Origin: Albifimbria verrucaria
Taxonomy: Eukaryota; Ascomycota; Sordariomycetes; Hypocreales; Stachybotryaceae
DNA length: 64,000 bases
Assembly: GCA_020081605.1 (NCBI GenBank)
Contig: JAHREC010000011.1
Span: 4,898,001 to 4,962,000, forward strand
Reading direction: 5' to 3'
Notes under the pieces: generated by a model
Databases searched by the model: none
What the model was told of the DNA's origin: nothing
The model's input: the letters and a program-made list of their open reading frames with translations, nothing else
Translations under genes and position numbers: made by a program
Part shown: piece after piece, positions 1-11,794 of the stretch
How the letters are laid out: each line of letters begins with the position of its first letter
How positions within the stretch are numbered: the stretch's first letter is position 1

Positions 1-759
1 GATTTCAAGTCCTGCCCTCTCCAGGCCCTGAACCACATCTTTTATTAAAGGAGTTCTGACAAAATGAGGATGAACGATTGTGTGTAGAACACCTGTAGCT
101 TTGTAGACGTGCTTGAGTTCAGCAGAAAGTGTCTCATGAAAAGACATAGCACCTGCTTTGCTAGCACAATACGCGCCGCCCAGAGGCATTCCTAAGAAAG
201 ACGCCATACTGGCAACTGTGATAATATGACCTTTATTTTTCAAGATCATATTAGGAAGGAATTGTTGTGCGGTGAACCAGAGAGAAACGCAGTTGAGGTC
301 GACAATTTTGCGAAGAAGCATTTCTGAGGTCTCTAAAATAGAAGCTCTTCGTTGTATACCGGCGTTATTGACGAGAATAGTGGGATGTCCAAGATTTTGC
401 CTAATTTTCGTTGCAGCTGCCGCTACAGCTTCTCGGCTTGTTAAGTCGCAATGGAAAAAATGTACTCGTATATGGTTCTTCAAAACATTGGGCGGCTCCA
501 CAACATCCAGGACAGCCACTGTTATACCGAGAGCGACAAATTTCTCAACGATAGCTTTGCCAATACCACTAGAGCCGCCAGTAACGACGGCAGTCTCCCT
601 ACCCCAGTCCCAATCTTGGCTTGCTCTCCATTGCCAGTAGTTAAGAGCACTTCGGTTCAGGCGTCTGTTGAGATGGTTTAAGCTAAATAAAGCAACTGAA
701 AGAAAGATCAAGGCTCTAATGAAGGAAAAGCAATTGTTATCGCTCATTGGTATCTCCAT
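1..759 (-). CDS. Short-chain dehydrogenase/reductase, C-terminus cut by window edge
   Basis: Classical NAD(P)-dependent SDR read leftward and running off the window. From the ATG at 759 (a second in-frame ATG lies at 747) there is a hydrophobic stretch at about residues 11-27 (CFSFIRALIFLSVALF), suggesting a membrane anchor. It is followed by the cofactor motif TGGSSGIG near residue 60, the structural motif NNAG, the catalytic Ser in ITVASM, and the catalytic YCASK. The order and the anchor resemble RDH10/17-beta-HSD11-type microsomal dehydrogenases of lipid or retinoid-like substrates. That substrate class is inference from layout only. The frame is open throughout with no break, unlike most genes in the window. 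The C-terminal substrate-binding part is missing because the sequence ends. Confidence 0.85.
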   Translation of the reverse strand, partial: MEIPMSDNNCFSFIRALIFLSVALFSLNHLNRRLNRSALNYWQWRASQDWDWGRETAVVTGGSSGIGKAIVEKFVALGITVAVLDVVEPPNVLKNHIRVHFFHCDLTSREAVAAAATKIRQNLGHPTILVNNAGIQRRASILETSEMLLRKIVDLNCVSLWFTAQQFLPNMILKNKGHIITVASMASFLGMPLGGAYCASKAGAMSFHETLSAELKHVYKATGVLHTIVHPHFVRTPLIKDVVQGLERAGLEI

Positions 760-1831
760 CTTGTACTCCAATAATGAGTACAAGCTGAAAAGAGCATGCC
801 AGTTCGCAAGGTTGCTGTGAAAAAGTACACGTCTCCGTACCAAACAATATATGTGTAAAAGGGTTTAGATTCTTAAGAAATGTGAAAGATCGGAGCTAAA
901 GAAGTCCCAAATAACCCAACTAAGTTCGTAACGTAAGAACTTGGTAAATGCTTGTCTGCTGAGGAATGAGTTGATGGGGGCGAAGTTAGTAGTGACTTAT
1001 TTGTACACAAGATTAGCACATGGTATGGAAAAGTGAGCAACAGAACGAATTGCGTAACCTTCGCCTATTTATTATGCCACGGAGGAATCCAACGGAGGTA
1101 TTGGGGCCATGTCATCCGTTGCCGGGAATAACAGTTAAGATCCGCTATATACCGGAAAGGATTTTAGACACCAACTCAATCATAAATTTGGCCCCTTAGA
1201 AACCTACGAAGTGCCAATTTTGGCGTTTTATCTAGTTCATGGGTGGACTTTAGAGCTTCGGTAGAGCTTAATAGGACGAGTCAATAGCCGTGATCGCAAA
1301 TATGTCCATACTGTCTGGCAAAAGTTTTCGGGCGCACGAAACTATTTAGTGGAAGCGACTGAATGGACAGGAGAACACCCCGTACTGATTATAATATTCT
1401 GGTTCAAATTGTGAGATTACCATTCATGTAAACCTCAAAATGATGCGCAATAGAAACTGCGAGAGAAACGGATCTGAGGGCCAACGGAGAGTTCTGCGCA
1501 CTAGAAGCATGGTTACGCGTCCACATATGTATTGGCTGAAGTTTACATAAAGCGGAGTGATGAAAACTAAATAGCAAATCCAAAATGGAGCTTGTCAAAT
1601 TAACAAATCTTTTGCATTTGCATTAGTAATGCAGACTTAAACATACACCCTGCAGTAAATGATGAAACACAAGTGTTCAGCGTGACACAATCTATGAGAA
1701 CGCTAAATCTGATAAAACGCATGCAAAAGTCATGGCATCAATGGCCAGTGTTTAGTCCGTGAACCGGGATGGATAGGTATGGAGGAGAAGCAGAAAACCC
1801 TGCTGGCTTCATCCCTGGATCAAACCTCAGT
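760..1831. other. Intergenic, no gene seen
   Basis: Contains the promoter of the left-edge SDR and the 3' flank of the MFS gene. No frame in it resembles a protein family and I see no repeat or RNA gene. Confidence 0.5.
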
Positions 1832-3668
1832 CTAAGGAATTCCATGTTCGTTGGAACTCTCGGTGTTGTGGTGATCAGAGTGACTGATTGTTCTTCCCAC
1901 AATTGCTGTTTCGACAACCAGCTCGTGGACGTGCTTTCTGGGCACCCAAATCAACTGCAATGCGCCCAGGAATGCTACACCAGCTCCGCTGAACCAGGCA
2001 GCTGCTGATCCACCATTGTCGTAAATTATACCAACGAGCGGTGGTGACAATGTCCTTGCAGCGCAGCATGCACTCATGGCTAATCCATTGACTCGCCCTA
2101 GGAGTTGCGAGGATGGGGTCGCATCTTTGAGGAGAATAAGTGCAGTAGGGACAACCATGATGCCGTAAAAGACTGGAGAATCATGGAAAGATACACTCCC
2201 GCAGACGTGAATTTGGGCGCCGCGGACAAGAAGGGCATGAGCATATAGGCTGTAGGGTATAGAATGACAGTGGAAACAAAGGAGTACCAGACTCCTAATT
2301 TTGCCACGACAAAGGGGAAGATGAAGGCTTGGATGAAAAGACTAATGACGCCGTTCACAGTCAGATAGCTGCTCACATCATGAAGGGTATATCCTAGACC
2401 TCCAACAAGGTCAAGCTGGCCAGGAGGCCGGGCCGGTTCATCAAGCAAATGGATTGGCAACAGCGCGCCGAATGCCATCTGATGGTAAGCAACAAGTACC
2501 AATGCCACAATCAGCATGATAATGGTACGATTCCATACTCGGCCAGTATAGACGCCATTTTCCGAATCAGACTCCGACTCCGGATCTGTTTGCGCTAGGG
2601 GTAATCGCCGCTCTCTCGTAACTTCAATCGAGTGCATTGTTCCGAATGAACTTCGTCGGATATCGAAACTGCCACCAACGGGGACAGGCAGGCTGTCTTC
2701 TAAGAAGAGTGGCCGGGCGCTATCATTAGCTGACAAGTGAGAAGCTCTCGAAGACTTCCGTCGATCTCGCTGAAGAGGTGTTGTCTCATCATCTTCGTCG
2801 TCGATGGCAAAGTCTTGTGCCACCTGTGCGACGTGCGAGCGAGGGTTGGTTTCCTCCAGGAAGAAGATGCCTTGAATGATGGCCAAAACAATCACCACAA
2901 TCGAAGCCAAGTTAGGAAGCAGGTATGGAAACCTGCCGAAAAGACCGTCCTTCGGGAACAGATGTGGGTAGAAGTGGGCTGGTTGAGCGAGGAAGCCCCG
3001 ACTGCAGATCCCACAATGCTACCTAGCGTCCAGACAAAGGGCTGTGTCGCGTACGCGGCGGCTATCGACGCATACACGTCAGTATCTTCCATTTCGTCGA
3101 AACGATTCGGGCATCACAACTCACGCTCGTGTTCGGGATTCGTGACAATCTCAGCTACCATGGTTTGCATGACGCTGACATTGCCGTTCAGTGCGCCACC
3201 GATAAACCGGGCCAGCAGAGCAACCCAGAAGTGCTTTGCAAATCCGAGGATGAGACAAGAAATAGCTACACCGCCGAGACCAGCTAGGACAATCGGCTTG
3301 CGACCGTAACGATCGGAGAGTGTGCCCCAAAACATAGCGGTGAATGCCTCAGCTACGGCATAGGCTGAGACCAAGAGGCCGCTGTAAAATGAAGCATCCT
3401 CTTCGTCGCCATTGTGGAGATCAATGACCAAGGCGTACGAGTATGCAAGAATGGAATTAAAGGCGATCGGCTCAGAAAACCGACAAAGTGCTGGCCTCCA
3501 GTTAGCAAACTACACGATGCTTTGTCTTCAAGGCTGCATGAGAGGTTGGGGAGGCGGTCTGGGGTAACCGTGGGTGGTATCATGAGGGGAAGACTGGGAA
3601 GACTTACCCAGCACTGTCAGTTGCCAGTACGGGAACGCATTTGGATCTTTGACTTGTGATCGGGGCAT
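1832..3668 (-). CDS. MFS transporter, DHA1 type (ZIFL/YCR023C-like)
   Basis: Twelve-helix major facilitator, about 552 residues, three exons: 3608-3668, 3125-3490 and 1832-3061, with introns of 117 and 63 bp. Splicing gives QLTVLALCRFSEPIAF at the first junction and AAYATQPFVWTLGSIVG after the second. Both are typical of fungal DHA1 drug/metabolite exporters related to plant ZIFL and yeast YCR023C. Motif A is visible as GTLSDRYGRKPIVL. A long acidic loop (DFAIDDEDDETTPLQ) separates the two six-helix halves. The frame slips by one base at the C4 run 2996-2999 and at the A4 run 2167-2170. Restoring one base at each gives continuous family-like sequence, so the gene is probably whole in the organism. 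The start at 3668 (MPRSQ) is preferred over upstream codons because conservation begins there. The substrate is unknown. Confidence 0.88.
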
Positions 3669-6528
3669 GATCCTGACCAAATGTTGTCCTCGGTGAGCCT
3701 GACGGACAAGAGTATGGACAGACCGGTGAGCGTCGACGAGGTGAAATGAGAAAAAGTTCTTATCAACGCGTTGCTGGCTCCCTGGACATTCAAAGGCGAG
3801 TGGCGAAGCGGAGTTCCGGCCCGCAGCTTTCAATCACCGTGCACGATCGACCCTCGATCGTGTCTCTAATTCGCCTAGGATTATAGACAAGACCTCCACA
3901 TCTTGAGTCGTACTAAACAAATGGCGCTACGTCACTGTTTAAATGCGGTGCATCAAGGGCTGGTGGGAGCAAATGCATGTCCCGCATATGGTTGCACACG
4001 ATCGGGAGCTACGATGGCGAAAAAACATCAATGATAATTACAGTTTGTCTCAGATTCACCCAAAGTCAGCCATTTGAGAGACCATCGCGCCGATAAAGGA
4101 ACGGCTGGATGGAAAATTCTGTCTTGGCCATGTGAGACTAGCCTGCACTAGCGACTCAGCAGCGCCTACTATGGCCCGGGATTGATGTAGTGAACGGGTA
4201 CACCGAGGGGTCCTTCACCTTATCATGCATTGTAATTCGGCCGCTTTGCAGGTCAGTGTAACGGTCACGCTAAATGTCTCCGTAGCGCATCGTTCTAATA
4301 TTCCACGCTGTTTCTTAAGTCAAGGGAGATGGGCTCTTGCTGATTCATACGTTCGTTAAAGACGCCTCCACGGTTAGCGTGGAGCCAAGATTTATCTTTC
4401 GAGCTCTTGTTTATACAAGTAATGAACTGGGAGGGCTTTGAACCAAGGGACAAAGATGCAGCATGCTACTCTCCCGTACCCTGTGCCGCATTTTGATAGC
4501 CACGGCCGGCAAGGTGCATACTGGGGTAGCACTCCTTCTAGTCCCAGCCTGGTCGCAGATGATGATACGTCGATCTGAGAACCACTGGCGAGTTAAATTA
4601 TTACCGGCAAAATGATATCTTATTTGATGCATGCCTTGATAATACTCATTACGAAACTCGACATCTCTCCCTACATACTCTAGCCGCTGCACAACCTATT
4701 TATCCCCACAGCCCTACGTAAACTAACCCATTTCTCACCCATAGTCCTGTACCAAATGCTATAGCTCAGCCCTTACTTGCATTGATCAATATTGCTGGAA
4801 ATTCTCCGGTGAAATTAGAACAGGTCGATGTGCATAGCCTCAATGCAGGCTTCACTGTGCTAAGAGGATGTAGTAGCCACACGGATGAGTGTCATAGTTA
4901 TGCTAAGACGGGTAGATGTATTGACCACCTATCAATTAAGCTGTGTGCCTTCACTGCAATGAATTCCATCATCTCCGTTTCACTAGCGCCCGGCAAAACT
5001 AAGACCCTTCCTGGATCCTTCTTCTTGTGGATGATGTGTTCCCTTATGTCTAAGAACCCGGTTTCCTGTACTTACTAGCCAAGGAGATCTTTTGAAGCCC
5101 AAGAGTTCTTCAGACGACCATAAGACTACGTAAACATTCTTATCCCATATTGGTGACTTACAAGGTAGAGGCTAGTCGATGTGTTGTTCGTCCTCGTCGG
5201 GTTATTGTACGCCAGAATTCGGAGAAAATCGAAGTTTAGTGACATCCTAGTTCCGCCATCCAAAAGCTGCCACGAAGTGCAAGGCTAATGTTCCGAGTGC
5301 TATTCACATATATCAGTGATTGGGGGTTGGTTGAGTTGAGTGTTGCTGCAAGATTCCTAGTAATTGCCACTACCTAATATGCTTTTTAAAAGACAACTAC
5401 AATATGGTGCCATATAAGCTCGCATCCTGTCTCCCTACCGATCATTGCAACATATTCTTACATCAGTAGCCGTTAAATTCTCTTTATTATACCAGATGCT
5501 TATTGTATCGTGTTTATTCAAGGCTTGGGGAAAGAAGACCCTCGTCTTAATTAGACTGCTCCCATACTTTCACTGCCCTTTGATGAGAGTGCCAGTCCAC
5601 TGTAGAAAATCTAGCTGAACATTGGCGCTTTAATCATGAACGTCGTAAATTTTCCGATGAGCTAGCCCGCGGATAATAGTTTGGTACACCCGCTGATAGG
5701 ACCGCTAGAAGATTCAATCCGCATGATACACTTTCATACAGTAACTAGACGTTGATCATTTGACCATTCACGAAGCCGCAGTTGATTCCCTGTTGATTAA
5801 GAAGCCCATAGTGCCTCATAATACGCATCGAACTGAGCGATTTCTTGCTTAATGTATTGAGGGATCCCTTCCATGATGAAATCCCTCATAGACAGAGACC
5901 AGCAGTTGGGCATTGTGGAAAAATCATAGATTTGGCAGCTATCTCGGTTTCAAACGGGCGAAAAGCATCTTCAAAAGCATCTTCCAGGGTCCACGGCGGG
6001 CAACATTTTGGCGTACCTAAGCTTGTTTAATCCCGACGGGTATTTGCCCTGAAACCTTGACTGAAGAAGTAATGAGCCTGGTATAACAGAAGAAGTATAA
6101 CTGGTGGATATTCGCATAACAAGCTATACGAGGAGAGAAGTCCATGCTTGGTCGGTTTGGGATTGCGGTTCAGCACCCAAAACAACTGGAGCGAACTCCA
6201 TAAATCAATTGGTGGAGCTGAGATATGCGGGGTGGAAGAAAGATCTACTCTTGTATCTGGATTAGCGAGCCAATAGAACTTATGCTCCTCGTACGGTGAT
6301 TGAGCTACGTTGCAACACTGAGGGCCCTGAGTGGTGGATATATTGCTCAGTATTATACATTTCGGATGCAATACGGACGAAGAAATCCATAAATCTTTGA
6401 CCATTGATGTAGCATTGCAGATCCGTTTTGCCGACTCAAGATTATAAAAGTCATCCCTCGAACCGAGAATGTTGTAGGAAATTCTCTCATGTCGACAAGT
6501 GGATCTTTCTCGGGTTACTGTTCCAACC
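3669..6528. other. Long intergenic spacer
   Basis: Holds the promoter of the MFS gene (reading left) and of the GH127 gene (reading right). Short open frames are scattered on both strands, but none has family-like composition or splice continuity. No tandem repeats or terminal inverted repeats were seen. Confidence 0.5.
6441..6450 (+). promoter_or_regulatory. TATA-like element before GH127 gene
   Basis: ATTATAAAAG lies 79 bp before the GH127 start codon, a plausible core-promoter distance for a fungal gene. This rests on the motif alone. Confidence 0.35.
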
Positions 6529-8633
6529 ATGGGCAAATTTCTCGTCAAGGTATTGGCTTTGGCTTTAGCCATTGCTTTGCCAGCGGCCGGTCAAGCAGCA
6601 CCACCCGTCTCTAACGATAATGGTGTTACAGCTCGGGCATTTGATATAAGCCAAGTTGTTTTGAACGAAGGTCGACTGCAACAAAATCAGGTAAGACTAT
6701 AGATTAAGCATTTAACTTATGTATTCTACCGTAAATCGAGCTGGAGATTTGCAATGATGGACAGAACTTTGGTACTAACATCAATCTTACAGAATCGTAC
6801 TCTATCATATTTGAAGTCTGTCGATATCAATAGATTGCTATACATATTCCGGTCGACTCATAAGCTATCGACGCAAGGAGCTCAATCTAATGGAGGGTGG
6901 GACGCTCCAGACTTTCCGTTCAGGTCACATATGCAAGGCCATTTCTTGAGTGCCTGGTCACAGTGCTGGGCATCCCTCAAGGACACCGAATGCCGCAACC
7001 GTGCAACCTCATTTGTTGTTGAGTTACAAAAATGTCAAAACAATAACGGCGCGGCTGGTTTCGCTGCCGGATACCTCAGTGGCTTTCCCGAATCAGCCTT
7101 CACCGAGCTGGAAGCTGGCCGCAGCAGCACTGTGGTTTACTATGCCTTGCACAAAACTATGGCTGGATTGCTCGACGTGTGGCGCAATATTGGAGACCAA
7201 AACTCCAAGACTGTCCTGCTCAATATGGCAGCTTGGGTGGATAACCGGACTGCCCGTCTCAGTTATCAGCAAATGCAGACAATCCTGGGTGTTGAATACG
7301 GTGGTATGCAAGACGTGCTCACTGAAATTTACCGTCAAACAGGAGACAAGAAGTGGATCACCGTTGCGCAACGGTTTGACCAGGCTTCAACCTTTGACTT
7401 CCTGGCTCAGAATTCCGATAAGCTAAATGGTTTACATGCAAACACAAACATTCCGAAGTGGGTTGGCGCTGCTAGAGAATACAAAGCTACCGGCACTCAG
7501 AAATATCGCGACGTAGCTGCCAATGCCTGGGCTATGACAGTCAATGCTCACTCTTATGCAATTGGAGGAAACAGCCAAGCCGAGCATTTCCGCCCGCCCA
7601 ACCAGATTTCCAACTATCTCGCTACTGACACAGCTGAGCATTGCAACACGTACAACATGCTGAAACTTACCAGAGAACTTTGGACTCTTAACCCTACAAG
7701 CAACTACATGGAGTTCTACGAAAGAGCTTTGATGAATCACATTTTGGGTGCTCAAGACCCAAACAGCTCGCACGGCCACGTCACCTATTTCTCTCCTCTC
7801 AACCCTGGCGGAAGAAAGGGCGTTGGCCCTGCATGGGGCGGAGGAACTTGGAGCACTGACTACAACTCGTTCTGGTGCTGCCAGGAAGTGGGCTTGAGCA
7901 AAATACAAGACTCATGGATGCCATCTATGGATACGACGATACGTCCCTGTTTGTCAACCTCTATGCGCCATCCACATTGAACTGGTCCCAGAAGAACATC
8001 AAAATCACCCAGGCTGGGAATTTCCCGGTTACAGATACTGTGACACTGACCATTTCTGGAACCGCTTCATTTGATCTAAAGCTCAGAATCCCATCGTGGG
8101 CAAAGGGTGCTGAAATCACTGTCAATGGACAGAAACTGGACGTCGATGCTAGTCCAAACACCTACGCTAAGGTCTCGCGTGCCTGGGCTGCGGGCGACAA
8201 GGTCACTATTCGTCTCCCCATGAGCTTCTATCTTGTTCCTGCCAACGATAACAAAGCTATTGCGGCCTTGGCTTATGGACCGCTTATCCTTGTTGGAAAC
8301 TATGGCTCTCAAACTCTCTCGGCAGCACCGACCTTACAGCTCGGAACGCTGAAGCGCACAAGTACTTCCAGTTTATCGTTCACGGGCACAGCGAATGGAC
8401 AGAACATCAACATTGGCCCCTGGTACGATGGAGTTGGGTTTAATTATGTTACCTACTGGGCTTATTCGGGAACATTGCCATCAAGTGGCACTACAACCCC
8501 TCCTGCGCAGCCCAGTAGTTGTATAGCGAAGAAGTATGAACAATGTGGAGGAAGCGGCTACACTGGTTGCACTAGCTGCGAATCCGGGGCCAAGTGCACT
8601 GTAGGTAATGAGTGGTACTCACAATGTCTTTGA
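6529..8633 (+). CDS. Secreted GH127 beta-L-arabinofuranosidase-like enzyme with C-terminal CBM1
   Basis: Signal peptide [20 protein letters not shown], then a DUF1680/GH127 catalytic region and a fungal cellulose-binding module. One phase-0 intron, 6691-6792, joins LQQNQ to [13 protein letters not shown]127 enzymes release L-arabinofuranose using a zinc-bound Cys nucleophile. The matching residues are visible as Glu and Cys in [14 protein letters not shown] and the Cys pair in FWCCQ. After a Ser/Thr/Pro linker ([13 protein letters not shown]) the last 36 residues are a CBM1 ([15 protein letters not shown], ending WYSQCL). The frame slips by one base at the GG of 7884-7885, just after the Cys pair. 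The downstream frame continues as [16 protein letters not shown]. The product should act outside the cell on arabinose-decorated plant wall polymers held near cellulose. An AATAAA motif sits at 8644. Confidence 0.88.
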
Positions 8634-8998
8634 TTGATGGTCAAATAAAGGCTTGTTTCCTGCAAAACAATCTGGCTCTGAATAACGATGAATTTGGGGA
8701 CTGAGCTTCCTGCACATAGCCCATTTCTGTCAAGTTCAATATCAAAGCATAATATGTGCTTGTTTGGACAAGAATTATAATATTCATTGTCTGTTAATAT
8801 CTTTATGATTGTAGAAATCAGTACCTAAATGAGAATCGATGATAAAACACGTATCTTTCAATAATTATGTTTGGCAAACATGTGAAACATTCCATATCCA
8901 ATCCATAAGTTCCTCCTCTTTCTTAAAGAATGCTGGGAACCCAGGCCCAAGAAACTTGCCATGAATATCTCCTTGTTGACAATCTTGCTCATGGTGCT
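8634..8998. other. Convergent intergenic region
   Basis: Between the ends of the GH127 gene and the next SDR, so it should hold both 3' ends. AT-rich; AATAAA at 8644-8649 fits the GH127 polyadenylation signal. No gene seen. Confidence 0.4.
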
Positions 8999-10045
8999 CT
9001 AAGTTCCAAGTGTTGCGCCAACACAACTGAAAATTTCACCACTGGTATAAGTCTGACTCGGTTCCGCCAAACTAACATAAAGAGGTGCCAATTCGGCGGG
9101 CTGTGCCAGCCGGCCATAGGGATACTGTGCAATGAGTCCATCAAGAAGATCCGTGGTGTTGACACCCATCAAGGAACCGGTCGATGCCCATAAAGGAGTG
9201 TAAACAGGGCCTGGAGCAACCCCATTGACTCTAATCCCATTTGGAAGCAGTTGCTGAGATAACCCACGAACCATGTATGTCACAGCTCCTTTCGATGCGC
9301 CATAGTCAACCACGAAAGCTTGGGGATCAACTACGACGTTAGAAGCAGTGAAAATGATACTGCCGCCGCGAGGCAGGTATGGAACAGCTGCCCGTGTTAA
9401 GAAAAACGGAGCGAAAACATTAGTTGCGAAGGTACGGTGGAGTTCTGCCGTAGAAAACTTGTACGGGGCGTTTTCCTCGGATGACAGCATAGCATACCTA
9501 CTTTTATGTTAGCAGCGCTTTGCCTCTGGCAGTAAAGCTCCTTACCCAGCGTTGTTGATCAGAATATCGAGCCCCCTAAGCGGCGTGCCGCTTGCTTGAC
9601 CAATTCTGCGCAGAACTCCTCGCTACGAAGATCCCCAGGGATTCTTTCGATCGAATGACCGCCACGTTTCAAAAAAGTTGCAAGCTCTTCTACATCGGGT
9701 TCTTCTTCGGGGAGGTAGTTTATAGCCACTTTTGCGCCTTCTCGTACAAAAGCAATGACTATGGCCCTTCCGATGCCAGAGTCACCCCCAGTAATGAGGG
9801 CTTTGAGGCCTTGGAGGCGGCCACGCCCTTTGTAGCTCTTCTCGCCACAGTCTGGTGGATTCTCAAAATCTTTCTGCAGGACTGGATAGGCGGGCGGTGG
9901 GAAAGTGTATTCAAAGTCATTAAACCGGCTAACAGGGTCCACTAGCTTGACATCGGGATAGTTATCTGAGAGTTTCAGTCATACATCATAGTAAAGTTTG
10001 AGTGTTCAGAGGCAGATATTTACTCTGGTTCGGGACCCTTTCCAT
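8999..10045 (-). CDS. SDR family oxidoreductase (YghA/general-stress-protein-39 type)
   Basis: Three exons: 10024-10045, 9546-9965 and 8999-9497, with introns of 58 and 48 bp. The first exon encodes MERVPNQ and joins to NNYPDVKLVDPVSRF. A proline-rich N-terminal extension (FPPPAYPVLQKDF) precedes the Rossmann domain. Motifs are TGGDSGIGRA for cofactor, NNAG across the second splice site, the Ser in FTASN, and YGASK. This extended form matches the bacterial/fungal YghA-like oxidoreductases linked to stress. The physiological substrate is not deducible. The frame slips by one base in the C5 run 9572-9576. Restoring one base gives RLGGLDILINNAG, so the enzyme is otherwise complete. Confidence 0.87.
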
Positions 10046-11794
10046 TGTGAATAGTGGATAAGACGTGATTCTATCTGTATAGGCGCTTGAAGAGATTCGA
10101 TGTGAAGAGGGTGAGGTTGATGTTCATTTAGAAGCAAGAACGATCGAAAGCCCACTGATATAGTTTTACGTGACAGCAGAAGCCAACGATTATCGGCCCT
10201 ACCAGAACCGGCAATGAGAACAGAATGTTCAGTTGGTCGAACGTAATATCCCGTCAGACACGTGTAGTCCTTCGGAGCTTTAATCTCATATTCTTGGCAT
10301 TTTTCTGACTGTTTTTGGGGCTTGAGTCTTAGCGTCCACCTGCAATCCTTGTTACTAACCCTGTGTTGGTGTTGGACTACGATTAAATATCCGTGTCCGT
10401 ATTACAGGCTAGTAGGCACATATTTCATTGATACAATATAAGCTTCATAAAATCTTAACTCCGGGATAGGGGTACCACAACCATTTTTCTGGCCCTGAGG
10501 AGGTTATCAATCCAAATCAGGATCCGATGCATACCTTCAAGCAAAGATTTAGCATCTGTCTATGAGTTCATACACGAGCACATAAACTATGTATTGATCA
10601 ATATCGACAAGTCGAAAGTGAGCTATTTGCTTACTGGGGTCCAAAGTTAGTTGAAGCTGACTCCTAACCAACTTCGTGGCAAGGTCCATCGAGCACATGT
10701 GACCATGTCAGCAGATGTCATCGTTAACATGGAGGCGTGAGTGGCCAACGGATTGCTTGAGATGTGAGATCTTAAATTAACAACAGTCCGAGCCTCACAG
10801 CCACGTTATTATGTCTGATTTAACCCAACACTCATTGCACTAACAAATATCGTCAGCTGACAATCCCTTATCTGGCGGTTTCCTAGCAGGTGACAATCCA
10901 CGAATAGCTAGTGAGCCAACACCAATACTGGCCAATAATATTCTAAAATTGGAAGATGCTTGGTAGTACGTCATCGCAAACTCCAAGCGGTCTAATTTTC
11001 TATCCGCCATCTTCATTATATAATTGGTGTTGAATTCTCCTAAATTGGGTCCCACTTTGGGCTTAGAACTGTTCAGATAAAGACTACACCTCGTCGTCAT
11101 AACAAGTCAAGAACTTCCCATAAGTCAAACTAAATCACTTCCTAGACTGCAAAACTCACCTCGCATTTATCAGCCTTATTAATAGAATTCTTATGACTCA
11201 GGGCTTTATAGAAAAAACTAGTACCATTCATCGGTTGAAGCAGGAGGGCAAGCCGCAACATGAAAACACATGCCTTGAGGAGGGGACAATTGCAATACTG
11301 TATGTATAATCGAATCAGTATTGTAAGATAATCTTTCATTCCATTTGACTGTTTGAGCGGCTAAGGGGTATTAGTGGCTAAAACGCTGGGTGGTTATGGC
11401 TCAGAAAAACACCAGGGATTGATGATCTCAGAGACCACAAAAACCTTCCGGATCTAGCACAATGGTGGATTTTCCGCCTGATATGAATTTATGACAGTCG
11501 CCCTGTAATATACTTCCATTAGGAAAGTACTGGTGTTTTACTGTGATCAGGATCTCAGTCATGGGCTGTCTTAAATTAATGTTCATGTTCAGAGACTTTG
11601 GGCAAACAGTCACACAATCTAGTAATTTGAATATGATCTGTTCAATACAATAAAAGTATAGGAGTTTGAAATTTGGGTTCAGAGACCCAAGCAATGTTCT
11701 ATTAGCAAAGATTTCTGATGGTATAGTTATAATTTGAATGACCGCAAACTACATGTATGAAAACTACACTTCGCTCTTGGAAACAGCAGCCAGC
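10046..11794. other. Intergenic, no gene seen
   Basis: AT-rich spacer with the SDR promoter on the left and the 3' flank of the permease on the right. Frames of up to about 90 codons on the minus strand show no recognisable family. Confidence 0.45.

Noticed and set aside
7093..7371. Antisense frames inside GH127 and other genes
   Set aside because: They lie wholly within well-supported genes on the other strand and show no independent features.
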